A stretch of 64,000 bases of DNA, taken from assembly GCA_039707655.1 (NCBI GenBank), contig CM077671.1, forward strand, positions 370,389,220 to 370,453,219, read 5' to 3'. Every line of letters begins with the position of its first letter. Positions within the stretch are counted from its first letter, which is position 1. This document shows, in pieces, positions 11,563 to 24,190 of this stretch. A program made the position numbers and the translations under genes. Under the pieces are notes generated by a model that did no database searches, was not told the origin of the DNA, and saw only the letters and a program-made list of their open reading frames with translations. The stretch is from Elymus sibiricus (Eukaryota > Streptophyta > Magnoliopsida > Poales > Poaceae).

Positions 11563-13840
11563 ATGTCTTCACTAAAACAATTAGCAATAGATAACAATAG
11601 TCTCTCTGGCGAATTGCCGTCTGCGTTTGGAAATTTGGCAAATTTGGAATATCTTATATCCTACCAAAACAAATTGTCCGGATCAATCCATCAAAGTTTT
11701 GGGAAATTGGAGAGCATGATAGAAATACGACTATTCAATAATGAGTTGTCTGGCCCTTTGCCTTCGGGACTCTCCAATCTTACCAATTTGGTCGTCATTC
11801 AACTGGCTGACAACCAGCTGACCGGACACTTGCCAGACGTGTGCCACAGCAAAAAGCTTCAGGTTTTCCAACTTTTTCGCAACAATTTTGACGGGCCTGT
11901 CCCAAAAGGTTTGAAGGATTGCAATTCACTAATATATTTTGGAATCAGCAGAAATAAGATTGAGGGAGACATATCTGAAGCATTTGGGGTGTACCCACAT
12001 CTGAGTGACATTAATTTGTCTTCAAACAGATTTAAAGGCCGGCTCTCGCCAAACTGGGGCTCATGTAAAAACTTATCAGGTATTAATTTCGCAGACAACA
12101 TGATAGAAGGTAGTATACCTTCTGAGTTGGGGGGGCTAAAAAATCTTAGAAGGCTCGTACTGAGTTTCAATAGGTTGACCAGTGAGATACCCCCGGAAAT
12201 TGGCAAGCTAACGAATCTGTACTGGATGGATTTAAGAAACAACAAACTGTCTGGCCAGATCCCTAAGCAAATTGGCCAACTTAGTAATCTTGAGATTCTT
12301 CATTTCTCAAGCAACCTGTTAAGTGGTAAAGTACCGGAAGAGATTGGAGATTGTTTGAAACTGCAGTCATTACATATGTATAACAACAGCCTTAATGGAA
12401 GTCTTCCTGGTAGTTTGGGCAATTTAGCTTCCCTGCAAAGAATGCTTGATCTTAGTATGAATAGCCTCAGTGGACCAATACCACCGGAACTCGGGAAACT
12501 AGAGGTATTGATGTTTGTGAACTTCTCACACAATCAATTCAGTGGTGCCATCCCTGTTTCGATTGCAAGCATGCAAAGCCTAACAATATTTGATGTATCA
12601 TACAACTTCCTAGAAGGGTCTATCCCAAAAGGGATTCACAATGCATCAGCAGAATGGTTTCTCCACAACAAAGATCTTTGTGGAGACCTAGTTGGCATCT
12701 CTCCTTGTAATTTACCCCTTGCGGATCACAGGAGAAAGCATCATAAGATTATACTGTCAATCGGTCTTCCTATGTTTGCTGCTGCTATTTCAGTAGTAGT
12801 AGCAAGTGTAACTGGCTTTTTTATTTGCCGCAAGAAAGTATCTCAAAGAACTGATAATGTGAGCAAAAGGGATGTATTCTCTGTATGGAGCTTTGATGGC
12901 AGAATGGCATTTGAGGATATTATCAATGCAACTGACAATTTTGATGAGAAATATTGCATTGGAGAGGGATCATACGGCAGTGTTTATAAAGCAGAACTTC
13001 AGAATAAAGAAGTGTTTGCAGTAAAGAAACTACATGCAGCTGATGGAGATGCAGATGATGAAGAAAGGTTCCAGCATGAGATTGAAATGTTAACAAAAAT
13101 TCGCCAACGCAACATCGTCAAATTGTATGGATATTGTTCTCATCCGCGGTACAGGTTCCTTGTATGCCAATTTATAGAGAGGGGAAATCTAGCTTCTACC
13201 TTAAGCAATGAAGAACTAGCAGTCCAATTCCATTGGCAGAGAAGAGTAGTTCTAATAAGAGATGTGGCTCAAGCTATCACTTACCTCCACCATGATGTTC
13301 ACCCGCCCATAATTCATCGTGACATCACAAGCAGAAACATATTACTAGATGCTGACTACAAAGCATTTGTCTCGGATTTCGGTATTGCAAGAATTTTAAA
13401 ACCCGATTCATCAAATTGGAGTGCGCTAGCGGGGACTTATGGCTACATAGCACCTGGTATGTTTATTCAATAAAATACTCTTATCTAAATTGTGTTAGAT
13501 GGAACGCTCTGCACTAATGCATAATTATAATTCTTATGTTCCTGTTTTGGATGCAGAATGTTCCTATACTTCTCTAGTTACGGAGAAATGTGACGTATAT
13601 AGCTTTGGTGTTGTGATGCTCGAGGTGTTGATGGGCAAACATCCAGGAGACATGCAAGCTTTTCATTCTTTACCCAATGACCAGTTTCTTCCGGAAGAAA
13701 TTTTGGATAAACGACTTCCACGACCCGAAACCGAAGCAAACGACGTGAGACGGTGTATCTCTATGGCATTTGACTGCCTAACTCCTTCACCTAAAGAAAG
13801 GCCAACTATGATGAAAGTTTATCGAGATCTTTCCATCTGA
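11563..13840 (+). CDS. LRR receptor-like kinase (copy 2), N-terminally truncated, MIK2-like
   Basis: Two exons, 11563-13456 and 13557-13840, give 725 residues; the intron is GT-AG. From the first in-frame ATG: leucine-rich repeats (residues 1-390), a membrane segment (about 395-420), and a Ser/Thr kinase domain with [10 protein letters not shown] (about 467), AVKK lysine (about 486), HRD at 585-587, DFG at 605-607 and an APE motif (630-632) assembled across the intron. All catalytic residues are present. In intact relatives a signal peptide, an N-terminal cap and more repeats come first; here they are gone, because the sequence joins an RPN3 fragment at about 11532. Without a signal peptide the product may not reach the plasma membrane, so this may be an expressed remnant or a pseudogene. 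The open frame suggests recent truncation. Confidence 0.8.
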
Positions 13841-14883
13841 ACTTGCATGTAAAATTCTTGCAGATGTATCATCTTAGGCTTGTTTAGTTCAGAACAAGCT
13901 GTATAATTGGTCACATTAATTATTTCTGTTGGGCATCATAGAATACATGGTCACAATCTTACTCTGTATAATTGTATTCTGGTAATATGCAAGACAGGTA
14001 GAAAATGAATGCCAAGTGAACCAGTTAAGTACTGCTGTACTGTTGAACACTAAAAGATTTCAGTCAGACCTGGCATGTGCCAAACATGAATACAACCTGA
14101 AGCTACTCAGTTCTTTTTTATTTGAAGAGCGAAAACAACTTAATTGACTGCCCAAGTGAGATACACAGATGCTACTTAAAACCTTAAGGCCCCGCTTGGA
14201 ATGGGTGTAAACTTCTACACCTGTATTTATTTTACAAGTGTATAAATTACCGGTCATATCTGATTTTTTGCCTGGAAACAAAACGACCCGTCCAGGCATG
14301 TATTCTAAACCTGCCGAAAATAAGGGGAAACGCTAATCCAAGCGAGGCCTAAACAGATTGTGCTTACAACCCCAACTTCTCTTCTAATTCTTCTTGTCAT
14401 TCAATAATAATATTGACAAGTGCAAAGAGCAGCACCTCAATGCGACTCGGCAGATTCTGTAATTTTAATAGCAACAAAGTTACAGCCACCTGAAAAGATT
14501 ACGAGAGTGATTATGAAAACAGGCAACACTACCTGCATATGATGAATCACATACATAAAAAATGAAGCAACCCACTGGACTAGTCCTCAAATCAGCTTCC
14601 CACAAAGCAAACACAGGATGCAGTGCAAAACAGTGTTCGGACACAGCTCTCAATTCCTCAATTACAGTATCTCATGGAAAAATAAGGCGCTTCCTACCAA
14701 TTTGTAGTGATATAAGAATTTGCAGTGAAAAATAAGGTGCTTCCTACGAACATTAAAAAACCACACCGAGTAATCATTCAGATTGTCCCTACAAGGATAT
14801 TGGACTGTGGCCCCTGAAATCAACAGAGTTGTACTAGCTTCTTCGTAAAGAACACGCAGCACCTGAAAGAACCGAAGGGGGAT
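13841..14883. other. Intergenic between receptor kinase and RPN3 (convergent 3' ends)
   Basis: Convergent untranslated ends of the two genes. The first about 100 bases resemble 10788-10880, downstream of kinase copy 1, and 14570-14880 resembles 11042-11300, as expected for a duplicated block. A probable MITE lies at 14187-14350. No coding sequence is seen. Confidence 0.6.
14187..14350. mobile_element. Probable small inverted-repeat element (MITE)
   Basis: The left end AGGCCCCGCTTGGA and the right end TCCAAGCGAGGCCT form 14-bp terminal inverted repeats with one mismatch, 164 bp apart. I see no clear target duplication, so the superfamily is open (hAT or PIF type possible). Confidence 0.5.
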
Positions 14884-17598
14884 CTAGAAGTCATCGTCGT
14901 CCTCCTCGGCCATGTGTTTTGCGAGTTCTTCCTCCTGCTGGAGTCTCTCTCGCCTCTTCTCGGCACTCTCTTTTTCCTTGTGAGAATTCGGGGGAAACCT
15001 CAAAGCCTTGACTGCCTCGTTGTGCATGTTCAGGCAGAATGCAATCCTGGAGTTGAACGCAGCCTGTGGCTCGTTTGTTGAGTACACGTCACCGGTCTCT
15101 TTCGAAACCACCCAACCATTGGCATGATCGATGGTGGCATCAACTGCCCCATCTCTGATGGCCTTGGCTACGATGCTCTCAGCATCAGCAACAGCCGTCT
15201 TAGTATCTAGCCTCAGTTTCTTGGCAATGTCAGCAAGGGAGATCCGTGAGTAGGAAATGCTAATGTTGCGCAGTCCAGTCCGGATGACGTTGTGGCGCAG
15301 CCTCACAATCAAATTGGATGTCCTGTCCGCACTAAAAGTGCTCCCAAATTTCTCTGCAACAGCTCTGAACACTTCTAGGTCCCCAACTCGAACAGCCTGG
15401 AGATCATACATGAAAAGCAATTAAGAATGTACCATGCAGCAGTAACATGTATATTTTACAGAGAAGGTGAGCTTACATTTGTAAGCTCAAAATATGGTGT
15501 CAAAGCCGCCTTCATTCCTTTCTGCATGAAAACAGTTCTCTCTGGTATCTCCCCTAAAAGTAGCCTGACTAGTATAGCCCATTTGTTGCACTGGATGCGG
15601 AATCCACGAGCTGCAGTGGGTGCTTTCCGTGCAGCTTGCAAGAGGCTCTCTTTAGCATCAGTGTATTCGAGCTGAATTGTTCTAATTTTTCCCAAGTAGA
15701 ACAGATAGCGGCAGAACTGTGAGAAAATAGAAAGGTTAGTTCTTGTCTACAACATACCTTCACATGATCAGATGAAAGAATGACAATTTCGTAGGGTGTT
15801 CATCATTAAATCGTAGTACAAAGAACAAAGACAGATCGCAATTCTACTTCAACTGTAACAACTCAGCATAAAAACAGGAGAGCAAATAAAATACTTGATG
15901 AATGATGATTACCTGCTGATTGGAATGTGCTTCAAAACGTGGTGCCTTTGACCTAAGTTTTTCTGCCTGGTCATATAGGTTGTAGTGCAGGTAATTGCGA
16001 AGAAGCAGGTTAAGAAGAGTTTCCTGCCATCGAAACCAGAAGTCAACCCCATAATTTGACAGCATTCAAGCTGTATGTTTAAAAACTAAAAACCAGGGTC
16101 TCAGAACAACCTGCCCAAGCTCATCATGGTGCAGAGTTGCCATCCTGTGCAACCCAAGGAGAGTTCTGCAAAGAGATAATTGTATGAGAAGCAAATGAAA
16201 GCAGGACCGATCAGAAAAAAGAGCTTGCTAGTTACTCAGAGAGACACAAATGTAAGGTCTGTTTAGAGTACTGAGAATAACAATTCATGATAAAATAACT
16301 CACCCACGAATTTCAGCAAGGCTGTTGGTGAGTTCATGGACATACGAGTAATACGAATACAGCCTAGAAGCCAAAACATCAACAGTCCTCCTGTTGAGAT
16401 TCTTCAAACGAGCAATGCTAGCGTTTGCACATGCTTTAGCCTGAAGAGAACATCAAATTGGTATGTTTCACTAATGATGACAAAGTGGAGGAAATTCTCG
16501 GACGTACCTCATCATATTTCTTGTGATCAACAAGGAAAATCAACACAAGCAGGTAGCAGTATATTTCAATCTCTGGGAGTCCATGCTTGATTGAAACTTG
16601 AGCCGCTGGAGCTGCAGCATCAACATCCATCTCACTTCCATCTTCCTAAAAGAGGTGACACGCATATGAATGTCAGACACCTCGGAGCAAGAGAATACTC
16701 CAGTTTCAAAATTTTGATGTGTACAGAATTAAACCGAAGCAAGTTCTAACCCCCTACGCACCAAGAATGAGATTGTTAGTTATTACTAATTAAGCATCAG
16801 AACAGAAGGAACCAGGTTCGACATGAACTTCGATAATGCAACTCGAATTGCAAAATATGCAATTGCTCAAACAGTAACAGTTGCTTTGCAGGAATGATCT
16901 AGATTGTGAGTTCTGATATACTTCTAATAAGCCAAGCAATCCAGAACGATCTCACGTCAGACATAACACGAGATACCCAAGACTTTCAATTACCAATTAA
17001 GCCTCAGAACAGAAGGAAACTGCTTCGTCGTGAACTTCAACGATGAAACTAAATTGCAAAATCTGAAGGCCTGGATTGCATCACCATACAGTAGCCGACT
17101 AACAGTTACTCTACTACAATGGCCTAGATTATGAGTTCCCACTTACTTGTAAAAGGCCAATCAATCCAGAACGATCTACCATGTCATTCGGCAGCCAAGA
17201 CACATGTAGACTAACAAACATAGCATTAGATGTTCACGTCATTCACGCTGCCATCAGATTCAGGCATAATTGCGTGTTTATTCCAAATCACGAGAGCACC
17301 GAAGTCGCAGGCAGAAAAATACCTTGGGGAGGAGCGGGGAGAGGCGGGTGAAGGCCTCGGAGGAAGGGGGCAGCGCGAAGGCGAGGAAGGCCGCGACGTC
17401 GGGGGCGGCGAGGCGGCGGCGCAGGGCGACGGTGAGGCGGACGGCGCGGGAGATCCGGCGGACCTCCTTGGTCAGCGACCCCGCCTCGACCACGGACGCG
17501 ATCTCCTTCAGATCTGCAGGCACGGCGAGGCAAACACACGTGAGCTACCGCCCGCTAAGCGCCCACGGCGCCGGAAGCTGAGCTAGGGTTTTGGGGGA

Positions 17599-17637
<39 letters not shown>

Positions 17638-17760
17638 CTGGGAGGCGAGAGGGCCGGGCTACTCACGCTGCAGGGTGGAGAGAGCGGGCGCGTCGGCGGC
17701 CGCGGGAGCGGCGGCGGGGGCGGGCTGGGCGGAGTCGTTCATCTCGACGTCCTCCGGCAT
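14884..17760 (-). CDS. RPN3: 26S proteasome non-ATPase regulatory subunit 3 (RPN3/PSMD3)
   Basis: Eight coding exons on the minus strand (17667-17760, 17323-17513, 16508-16645, 16304-16440, 16111-16165, 15913-16023, 15477-15716, 14884-15396), all with GT-AG introns. They total 1479 bases, or 492 residues, the usual length for plant RPN3. RPN3 is a scaffold subunit of the 19S regulatory-particle lid, helping deliver ubiquitinated proteins to the proteasome in cytosol and nucleus. The protein has an Ala/Pro-rich N-terminus, a helical-repeat middle (motifs [48 protein letters not shown]), a C-terminal PCI domain ([35 protein letters not shown]), a charged KEKE-like stretch and an acidic end EEDDDDF. 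I recognise it confidently. Intron 1 contains a 38-base G run. A broken copy of its 3' end lies at 11042-11532. Confidence 0.97.
17600..17637. repeat. 38-base poly-G run in RPN3 intron 1
   Basis: An uninterrupted run of G on the plus strand (C in the transcript), between exon 1 and exon 2 of RPN3, about 28 bases from the exon 1 donor site. It may be real low-complexity DNA or an inflated homopolymer from sequencing. Confidence 0.85.
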
Positions 17761-19206
17761 CGCGGCGTCGGCGACGAGGTCGAGGGGGAGGGAGGAGGAG
17801 TGCGTGCGGCGCGTGAGGAGGAGGGAAGGGAAGGCCGGGTGAGGGGTGGAATTAGAAACAGATCGATGAATACGCAGTGTTTAATCTGGTGACACGCCAA
17901 CAAAAGAATAGGGTCCTAGTCACAAAAAAAAAGGATAGGGTCACAAGTCTAAATAAACAAACTTGTGGGATCTTTTTTTGATTCAAAGCTAATTTCATAA
18001 GATTTTTGAGGATTTGGTTTCTCCATACTTTTTTTTTCTATGTTGGTCATTTGATTTGTAGGATTATTAGAATCCTTGGGAATTTTTTTCTTATGATGAT
18101 TCATTCGCGCTCTATTTTAACGGACAATTTTTTCTTTATAATTCATGTAATTTTCTAACCATGTAGGAGTCAAGAGGACAAGACATTCTAATCATATTCG
18201 AATTGGTTTTTTTTTTAGTTAAATGGTTTTTTTTTGGCTTCAAATCAGGGTTTTTTACTCACCAATTCTTCACTTCTTGTGCCTATTAGTTTTCCGCTTT
18301 TTTATGTGTTGAGTATTTTATCTAGTCAATTGCTTTGATAGCTAATTAACTATTTGTTTAGGTAAGAGACTTTACCAAGGATGATGGTTTTGCCCTAGTT
18401 TATTTGGGGGGGGGGGGGGGGGGGGGTTCTCTTATTTTTATTTTTTTGCTTTCATCTTTTATTTGACGCTAGTTCCATCAACTCCATATTTGCATGTTAT
18501 TAGTGATTTTAAATTACAGGTGTAAATTTCAATATTATGACAAATACATGATCACTTGTTCTCCGGATAGTTCATGGTGAAAGGTCATAATTTCATAGAT
18601 CATTTTGCTTATGCTTTGTTTGTTTCGAAATCTTTATCTAGAATAATAAGTTGTCCATTACACTTGTTTCTACGAAGCTCTGATACATGTAAATCATATC
18701 AAGTAAGGTTGTAATTGCTAGTTTGATGTAAAATGAGTATTTCTTTGTTATAGACATGTGTTGTTGTTTGTATGGTGTAAAATTTTGATTGACGCTGAGT
18801 TAGAAATTAGACAACTTGATGTATCATGTGTCACTGTTATATGGTGCAATAAAAAATGACCAAATTGAAAATCAATAAACTGCCAAATAGACAGACCCTT
18901 TCCTCTTCAGGTGTTTCGAGCGCCCCACCATTCAAAGCAGCCATGGATGCTCCTTTGATTTCTTAGTGAGGTAACTTAGATATATCAAAAAAAAACGTAA
19001 GAATGATCATGGAGAGACAAAGTTAACTCCAATAGCGATGTTGGATTGGATAGTTGTAGTAGTTGTCGAAACCAGGTAAGAAAACGTGTTGGTTGTAAAT
19101 GAAAGCAATAGACAAGACATCCAACTGTTGAGCATAATTGATTGTGATTTAATGAAAGTAGGTCATATAGCATATAGGGGCATGTGGCATATCCTTATTT
19201 GATGTA
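17761..19206. other. RPN3 upstream region and AT-rich intergenic DNA
   Basis: The first about 100 bases are GC-rich and purine-rich and should hold the RPN3 5' untranslated region and core promoter. The rest is AT-rich with many short T and A runs. A G21 run lies at 18406-18426. I see no gene or recognisable transposon domain. Confidence 0.5.
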
Positions 19207-19287
19207 CTACCTCTGTTCATAAATATAAGACGTTTTGGCAGTATAGATTGAACTGCCAGAACGTCTTATATTTACGAACGGAGGGAG
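19207..19287. mobile_element. Short Stowaway MITE
   Basis: 81 bp flanked by TA. The left end CTACCTCTGTTCATAAATA pairs with the right end TATTTACGAACGGAGGGAG, and the centre GACGTTTTGGCAGT...ACTGCCAGAACGTC is also inverted, so the element is one hairpin. Confidence 0.9.
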
Positions 19288-19289
19288 TA

Positions 19290-21890
19290 GTTATGTACCA
19301 ATATCTATAGCTTATCTCGCCGGTACCAACACTATGATACATGCACTTTGCATCTACGTCTATACTGTGTTAAAAAAACACTAAGAAACGTGCATTTTGC
19401 ATCACAATTTTAAAGAGATAAATACTCCACTCTTATGCCATTTCAATTACTTTTGCATCGATGTAATGGTGGTTTATCTTATAATGCAGAATATCCATGA
19501 AATAATTACCAATGATGCCGTCAATGGTGGAATTTGGACCATCATGAAGAAATACCCTGCTAGGACCCTAGAAAATAAAAGAAAATTAGTTCTCGAAATT
19601 TAGCACAAGAAGTGCCAGGAGCCATAAGGGGGTTGTCAGGTGGGCCATGGGGTGCGTAGGCGCACCCACATGTGGCCTCTGGTGACCCCCTAGTCTTGTA
19701 TGGTAACTTTTGAGAAATTTCAACCATATCCATGTTTCTCTGATTTTCCCTCGGTCGATGCGAGATGGAAACCTAGTTCTATCTGGAGGGATGTCTCAAG
19801 CCAGATATGACCCCCCCCCCCCCCCCGGGGGGGGGGGGGGGGAATTCGTAGCAATCGTCATCACCAACTCCAGGCCATCAAGGGGGGCATCTTCATCCAA
19901 GCCATCTTCATCAACAACACCATCACTCCCATTCTCATCTCATCCATCCTTGTACAATCAAGTGTGAATTGCTTACCGTTACAACCTGTTGGTGTTAATT
20001 GTTGTATTGGTAGTTGATGCCTTATGTATTCTTAGTGAAAGATCGTTACTTTCATATTGATAAAATTACCACTACCATACTGAATATGTTCAACATGATG
20101 CATTGTGAGTAGTTGCCTTGTGTTCTTGAGGATATGGGAGAAAGATGGTTGTCAAGTTTCATATGTATTTGCAATAAAGATTATTGGTTGATCATGTTGT
20201 AGTGTAATTCTATAGTGGTGTTATGCTAACGTCGAATGCATGACACTTCAGTCATATGGTCCTAGAGGAGAGCATTGTGTCATAGTAAGTTTAGGATTGG
20301 AGGCTGGAGCGACAGAAATTACCATTCCCCGAGTTTACAAAGTATGATATGAGGGGTGAATAGGGACCCGAGAGGAAGTTATGGCTATCGTTAAGTGTTT
20401 ACCTTAATAAATCTAAGTAGTCGCGGATTGCTTGCTATGCGTGAGTCAATGGTGTTGCAGCACATAATATTGGGCTCTATCCCTACAACTCCGAATAAGC
20501 AAGAATAAACAATGCAAGTCATGTATGGAGTTGACAAATATACAATTATCCCGCCATCCTCAAGAACGTTTGATCATCGTAAGTAACACAACCAGTTTGT
20601 CCTTGGAATTACTAGGGATTAGGTCACTTGATTGATTCTTTTATATTTTGAAACTACTCATGTTTGGTTATTGCTTCACCTTCTCAATTCATAACACTAT
20701 CAAACCATTTTTAGCATTTTGCATTGAATCGTTGCTACTTTTACATTTACCATTTCTCCAATTCCTCATGGATCGATACATTTACTTATCAAAAAGATTT
20801 ACAATTGCCCCTCAACACTTGTGGGACATAACACTACAAAAACACACTAGCTACCTTACATTCTTTTATCCTAAATACTATGGCATGGAGGAAAACTATA
20901 GCAAACATGTAACTCAAGCTTGAACTAATAGTATAAACCATAATAACTAACTTACATATATAATCAAGAAATCAAGAAACCCTACCTAGGTTATTAAATC
21001 CAAATTTATGAATCTTAGCGTAGTTCATCAAATCTTTTTAAACCCACAAGTGTTTGATATACGTTGTTGGATGCCCACTTGTTGGTACATAATACATGCA
21101 AGTAAATTAAGGCATCCACGCCAGAGAAAAGATTAAATATTTTGAAAAAATTGAATCTGCATCATGTTCTCAAAATCATGTATACTGTACCACTATTTTC
21201 GCGCTAAAACATCGATTGGATATCTAGCTAACGTATCATCGCAAAAGCTAAATGGAGAAGAAACGCATTGGAACTCCGTAAACCATATATATATAATCCT
21301 AAAAGCCAATACAAATAAGAGAAATATGTGGTGATTCATCTCCAATGCATGTGCTCAGCTATTGTAGCACAACCTGAGTGTTGTAAGCGATGATATGTGG
21401 TTTCATTCTAATAAAATGGAACCGGGTAACCCCTATTTTATTGAAAAAGGGGTATTCAATACATATACAGAGAAGTAAACTAATTGCAAATGGCACAATA
21501 TATAACTAACATTTTAAAGATACAACACCAAACAAAATAGCATGTGGATTGCATAAAAAATTGAAAGAATGACATGTACTGAAAAAGAAAGCACCATCAT
21601 AATGACACGTTCATCGATGAACTTTGTATCCTTCTGTACATATATATATGCAGGTCAATTGAAATTTATGTCTACTCCGTCGTTTCAAAATACAGTGCAT
21701 ATTAGATTTGTTAGAGTCAAAAGTAAATAAATTTTGAACAAGTTTACGGAAAAAAGATATCAATCTAAAATATCAACTCAATACCATTAGAATCATCATG
21801 AATTAGTGTTAAAGGTAATGGTAATTTTCTTTATAAACTTGGTGTAGTTTGACCTGTAAGAAAACCAGTGCAGCGCTGCCTGCAATATTA
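19290..21890. other. AT-rich intergenic DNA with a C16/G16 junction
   Basis: No coding sequence or intact element recognised. At 19811-19842 there are 16 C followed directly by 16 G. The stretch 19850-20080 (ACTCCAGGCCATCAAG...TTGTTGTATTGGTAG) looks like a worn retrotransposon piece, without domains to prove it. At about 21674-21890 a CTCCGTCGTTTCAAAATACA start resembles the left end of another Stowaway-like element whose right end I cannot place. Confidence 0.45.
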
Positions 21891-21892
21891 TA

Positions 21893-22052
21893 CTCCCTCC
21901 GTTCCTAAATATAAGTCTTTTTAGGGATTCCACTATTGAACTACATACGGATGTATATAGACATATTTTAGAGTATAGATTCATTCATTTTGCTCTGTAT
22001 GTAGTCCCCTGTTAGTATGTCTAAAAAGACTTATATTTAGGAACGGAGGGAG
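21893..22052. mobile_element. Stowaway MITE, same family as 10272-10432
   Basis: 160 bp flanked by TA on both sides (21891-21892 and 22053-22054). The ends CTCCCTCCGTTCCTAAATA and TATTTAGGAACGGAGGGAG are perfect inverted repeats. The interior matches the copy in the kinase intron, including ACTACATACGGATGTATATA. Confidence 0.95.
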
Positions 22053-22985
22053 TAGAACGGAGCTTCTGTCTTTTTTTTTCAGATATGTTAAAAAACTAAC
22101 ATCAGCTTTCTTTTAAGATTTCCCAACGAACGACCAGAATTACCGTGCAAAAATAGATAAGTTTGACATGCTGTTGTAAGGGGTTTTCATGCTCCAAAGT
22201 GAAAATTGCCATGTAGTACAGACTAGCAAAAAATGCCCGTGCGTTGCAACGGGAGAAAAAAAAATCAGCTCCCCCTAGTCCAAAGGTTCAAGACCACATC
22301 ATGCTCCATCACTCACATACTCTCTATCTGTGCCTATCTATCTATCTATCTATCTCGTTCAGACATTTCGCGAAGCATCGGCCGTGTTATCGACATGAAA
22401 TAAAAAGTGCATGCATGAAGTAGATTGGAAATGATATCCTGAAAAGCAAGTGCATGGCTAACAACATATGAGAGAATTGCTAAATGCCCCAAAAATTTGT
22501 TTAAACAAAATTGTCATGCAAGCTATACATCTAAATAAACGGGACTTAATATACTTATACTAATCTAGGGGATAAAATGAAGTTAAGGTATCCTTTCAGT
22601 ATTGTTTCCAAGCAAAATGCCTTCATAGCTTTACACCAGATTGGTTGAGCTACCTCAAGAAGTCTAAAAAAATTGCCACGACCAGAAGACTAACAGTGAT
22701 AATCTGAACCACCGAGCTAAGCTTACATGCCAGATCGCTCATCCTGTCAAAGGCAAATTAAGGAGTTAATTGCATTTTAGATTCAAATACAATAGACAGA
22801 TACGTAAGATGCATCGCTATTATGTGGATAAATAAGTTAAATGAATACATGTTAGAATTGCAAGATGATGTTGTTGTTCATACCAAATAGTATCCCATCG
22901 CTACTCATGTCTATGAGTTATGGATCATACAGGAAGATACAATATCTTGGTAGTTCGTGCAATGCATAAAGGTAAGTTCAGGTAC

Positions 22986-23130
22986 TCCCCATCAAGTCAA
23001 GTTGGTCATACAGGAGTATGATTCTTTCTTGGTGATTGTATCCACCCAAGCTTGTTCGTGCAATATCTTGGATCATATAGGAGTATGATTCTTTCTTGGT
23101 GATTGTATCCCCATCAAGTCAAGTTGGTCC
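22986..23130. repeat. Local direct repeat inside the predicted Helitron
   Basis: The phrase CCCCATCAAGTCAAGTTGGTC occurs near 22987 and again near 23110, and GGAGTATGATTCTTTCTTGG occurs near 23014 and 23080. A segment of roughly 60-120 bases was duplicated and rearranged. Confidence 0.75.
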
Positions 23131-24007
23131 TCGCGACAGCTAGCTGCACCAAGTGTTGCTCTGTTACAGGTACACATACAGTAGAAGGATTTAGATTCTC
23201 GACTTTATTGTCTAAAACCAAGAAGGAATAATAAAAGTAATATTTGATCAAAGCTGTTGCAACTTCTCTAGCAAAAACCTTGGATAAATCAGTATTCATG
23301 CACCTTGCCAATTAGCACAAATAGAGATGCAAATTATCCCAGAGAGTTAGAAGACCCAAAAAAATTAACCCACACATGGTGCACTCATACATAAGAGAAG
23401 ACCCAAGCAGAGCGATCAAGCCATGCAATTCAAGTTATTAAAATACTAATTAGTTATTGTATCTAGACGGTCAGTCTTACGTAAAAACGTTTAAATGATA
23501 TGGAGTAATTTGCAAGGAGTATATACATACTATTTTTTCAAATGGGATATATACAACTATTCTCAGAGTATATACCTATGATACTGGCAATAATGATCAG
23601 TGTATACTCATTGTCAGAAATGAGTATATGGTGTGTTTTCTTTTGAAATGATAGTATATTACTTTTCACAAAGGGGTATAGAAGAGAGGGCTATCTTCCA
23701 TATGATATTTCAGTATCGATCAACAGTATATGTTTCTTTCTGTCTTGTCGTACGTATACTTGACTGATGAGGAGAAAGTATACACCAAAAAAAAAAGTAC
23801 TGAACTAAGGGAAACCTGTGCGGAGAAGCATGCATGCATCCGGTGAGAAGAAGTAAAAGTGATAAAAAGTAGTATATACCTGAACAAAAGTAGTATATAC
23901 GTATTATGAAGAAGTAAGACGAATGAATTTGAAATACTCGTGACAATTAAATTGATAGACGCGAACAGGTATATAGTTGTATATTTAGCTTTCGTTTCTC
24001 TGTCACA

Positions 24008-24190
24008 ACAGCTGTTCTTTCTAGATAAAAAATTAGCTACCTTTATCACCTTTGATTGCTACTTCCAAAATAGTCAATTAATGCCATCACCATGATATTA
24101 GTTTATCTTTTCTCATATTTTTCTGTCATACAGCAGCTGTTCTTCCTAGATAAAAATCTAGCTACCTTTATCTCCTTTGATCGCTACTTG
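24008..24190. repeat. Diverged direct repeat inside the predicted Helitron
   Basis: About 60 bases starting CAGCTGTTCTTTCTAGATAA (24008) recur with a few changes at about 24132, including TAGCTACCTTTATC and TTTGATTGCTACTT. Confidence 0.7.

Noticed and set aside
11315..11641. Minus-strand frame linking the RPN3 fragment and kinase sequence as a fusion gene
   Set aside because: The frame is not the RPN3 frame (which has a TAG at 11488-11490) and enters the kinase antisense.
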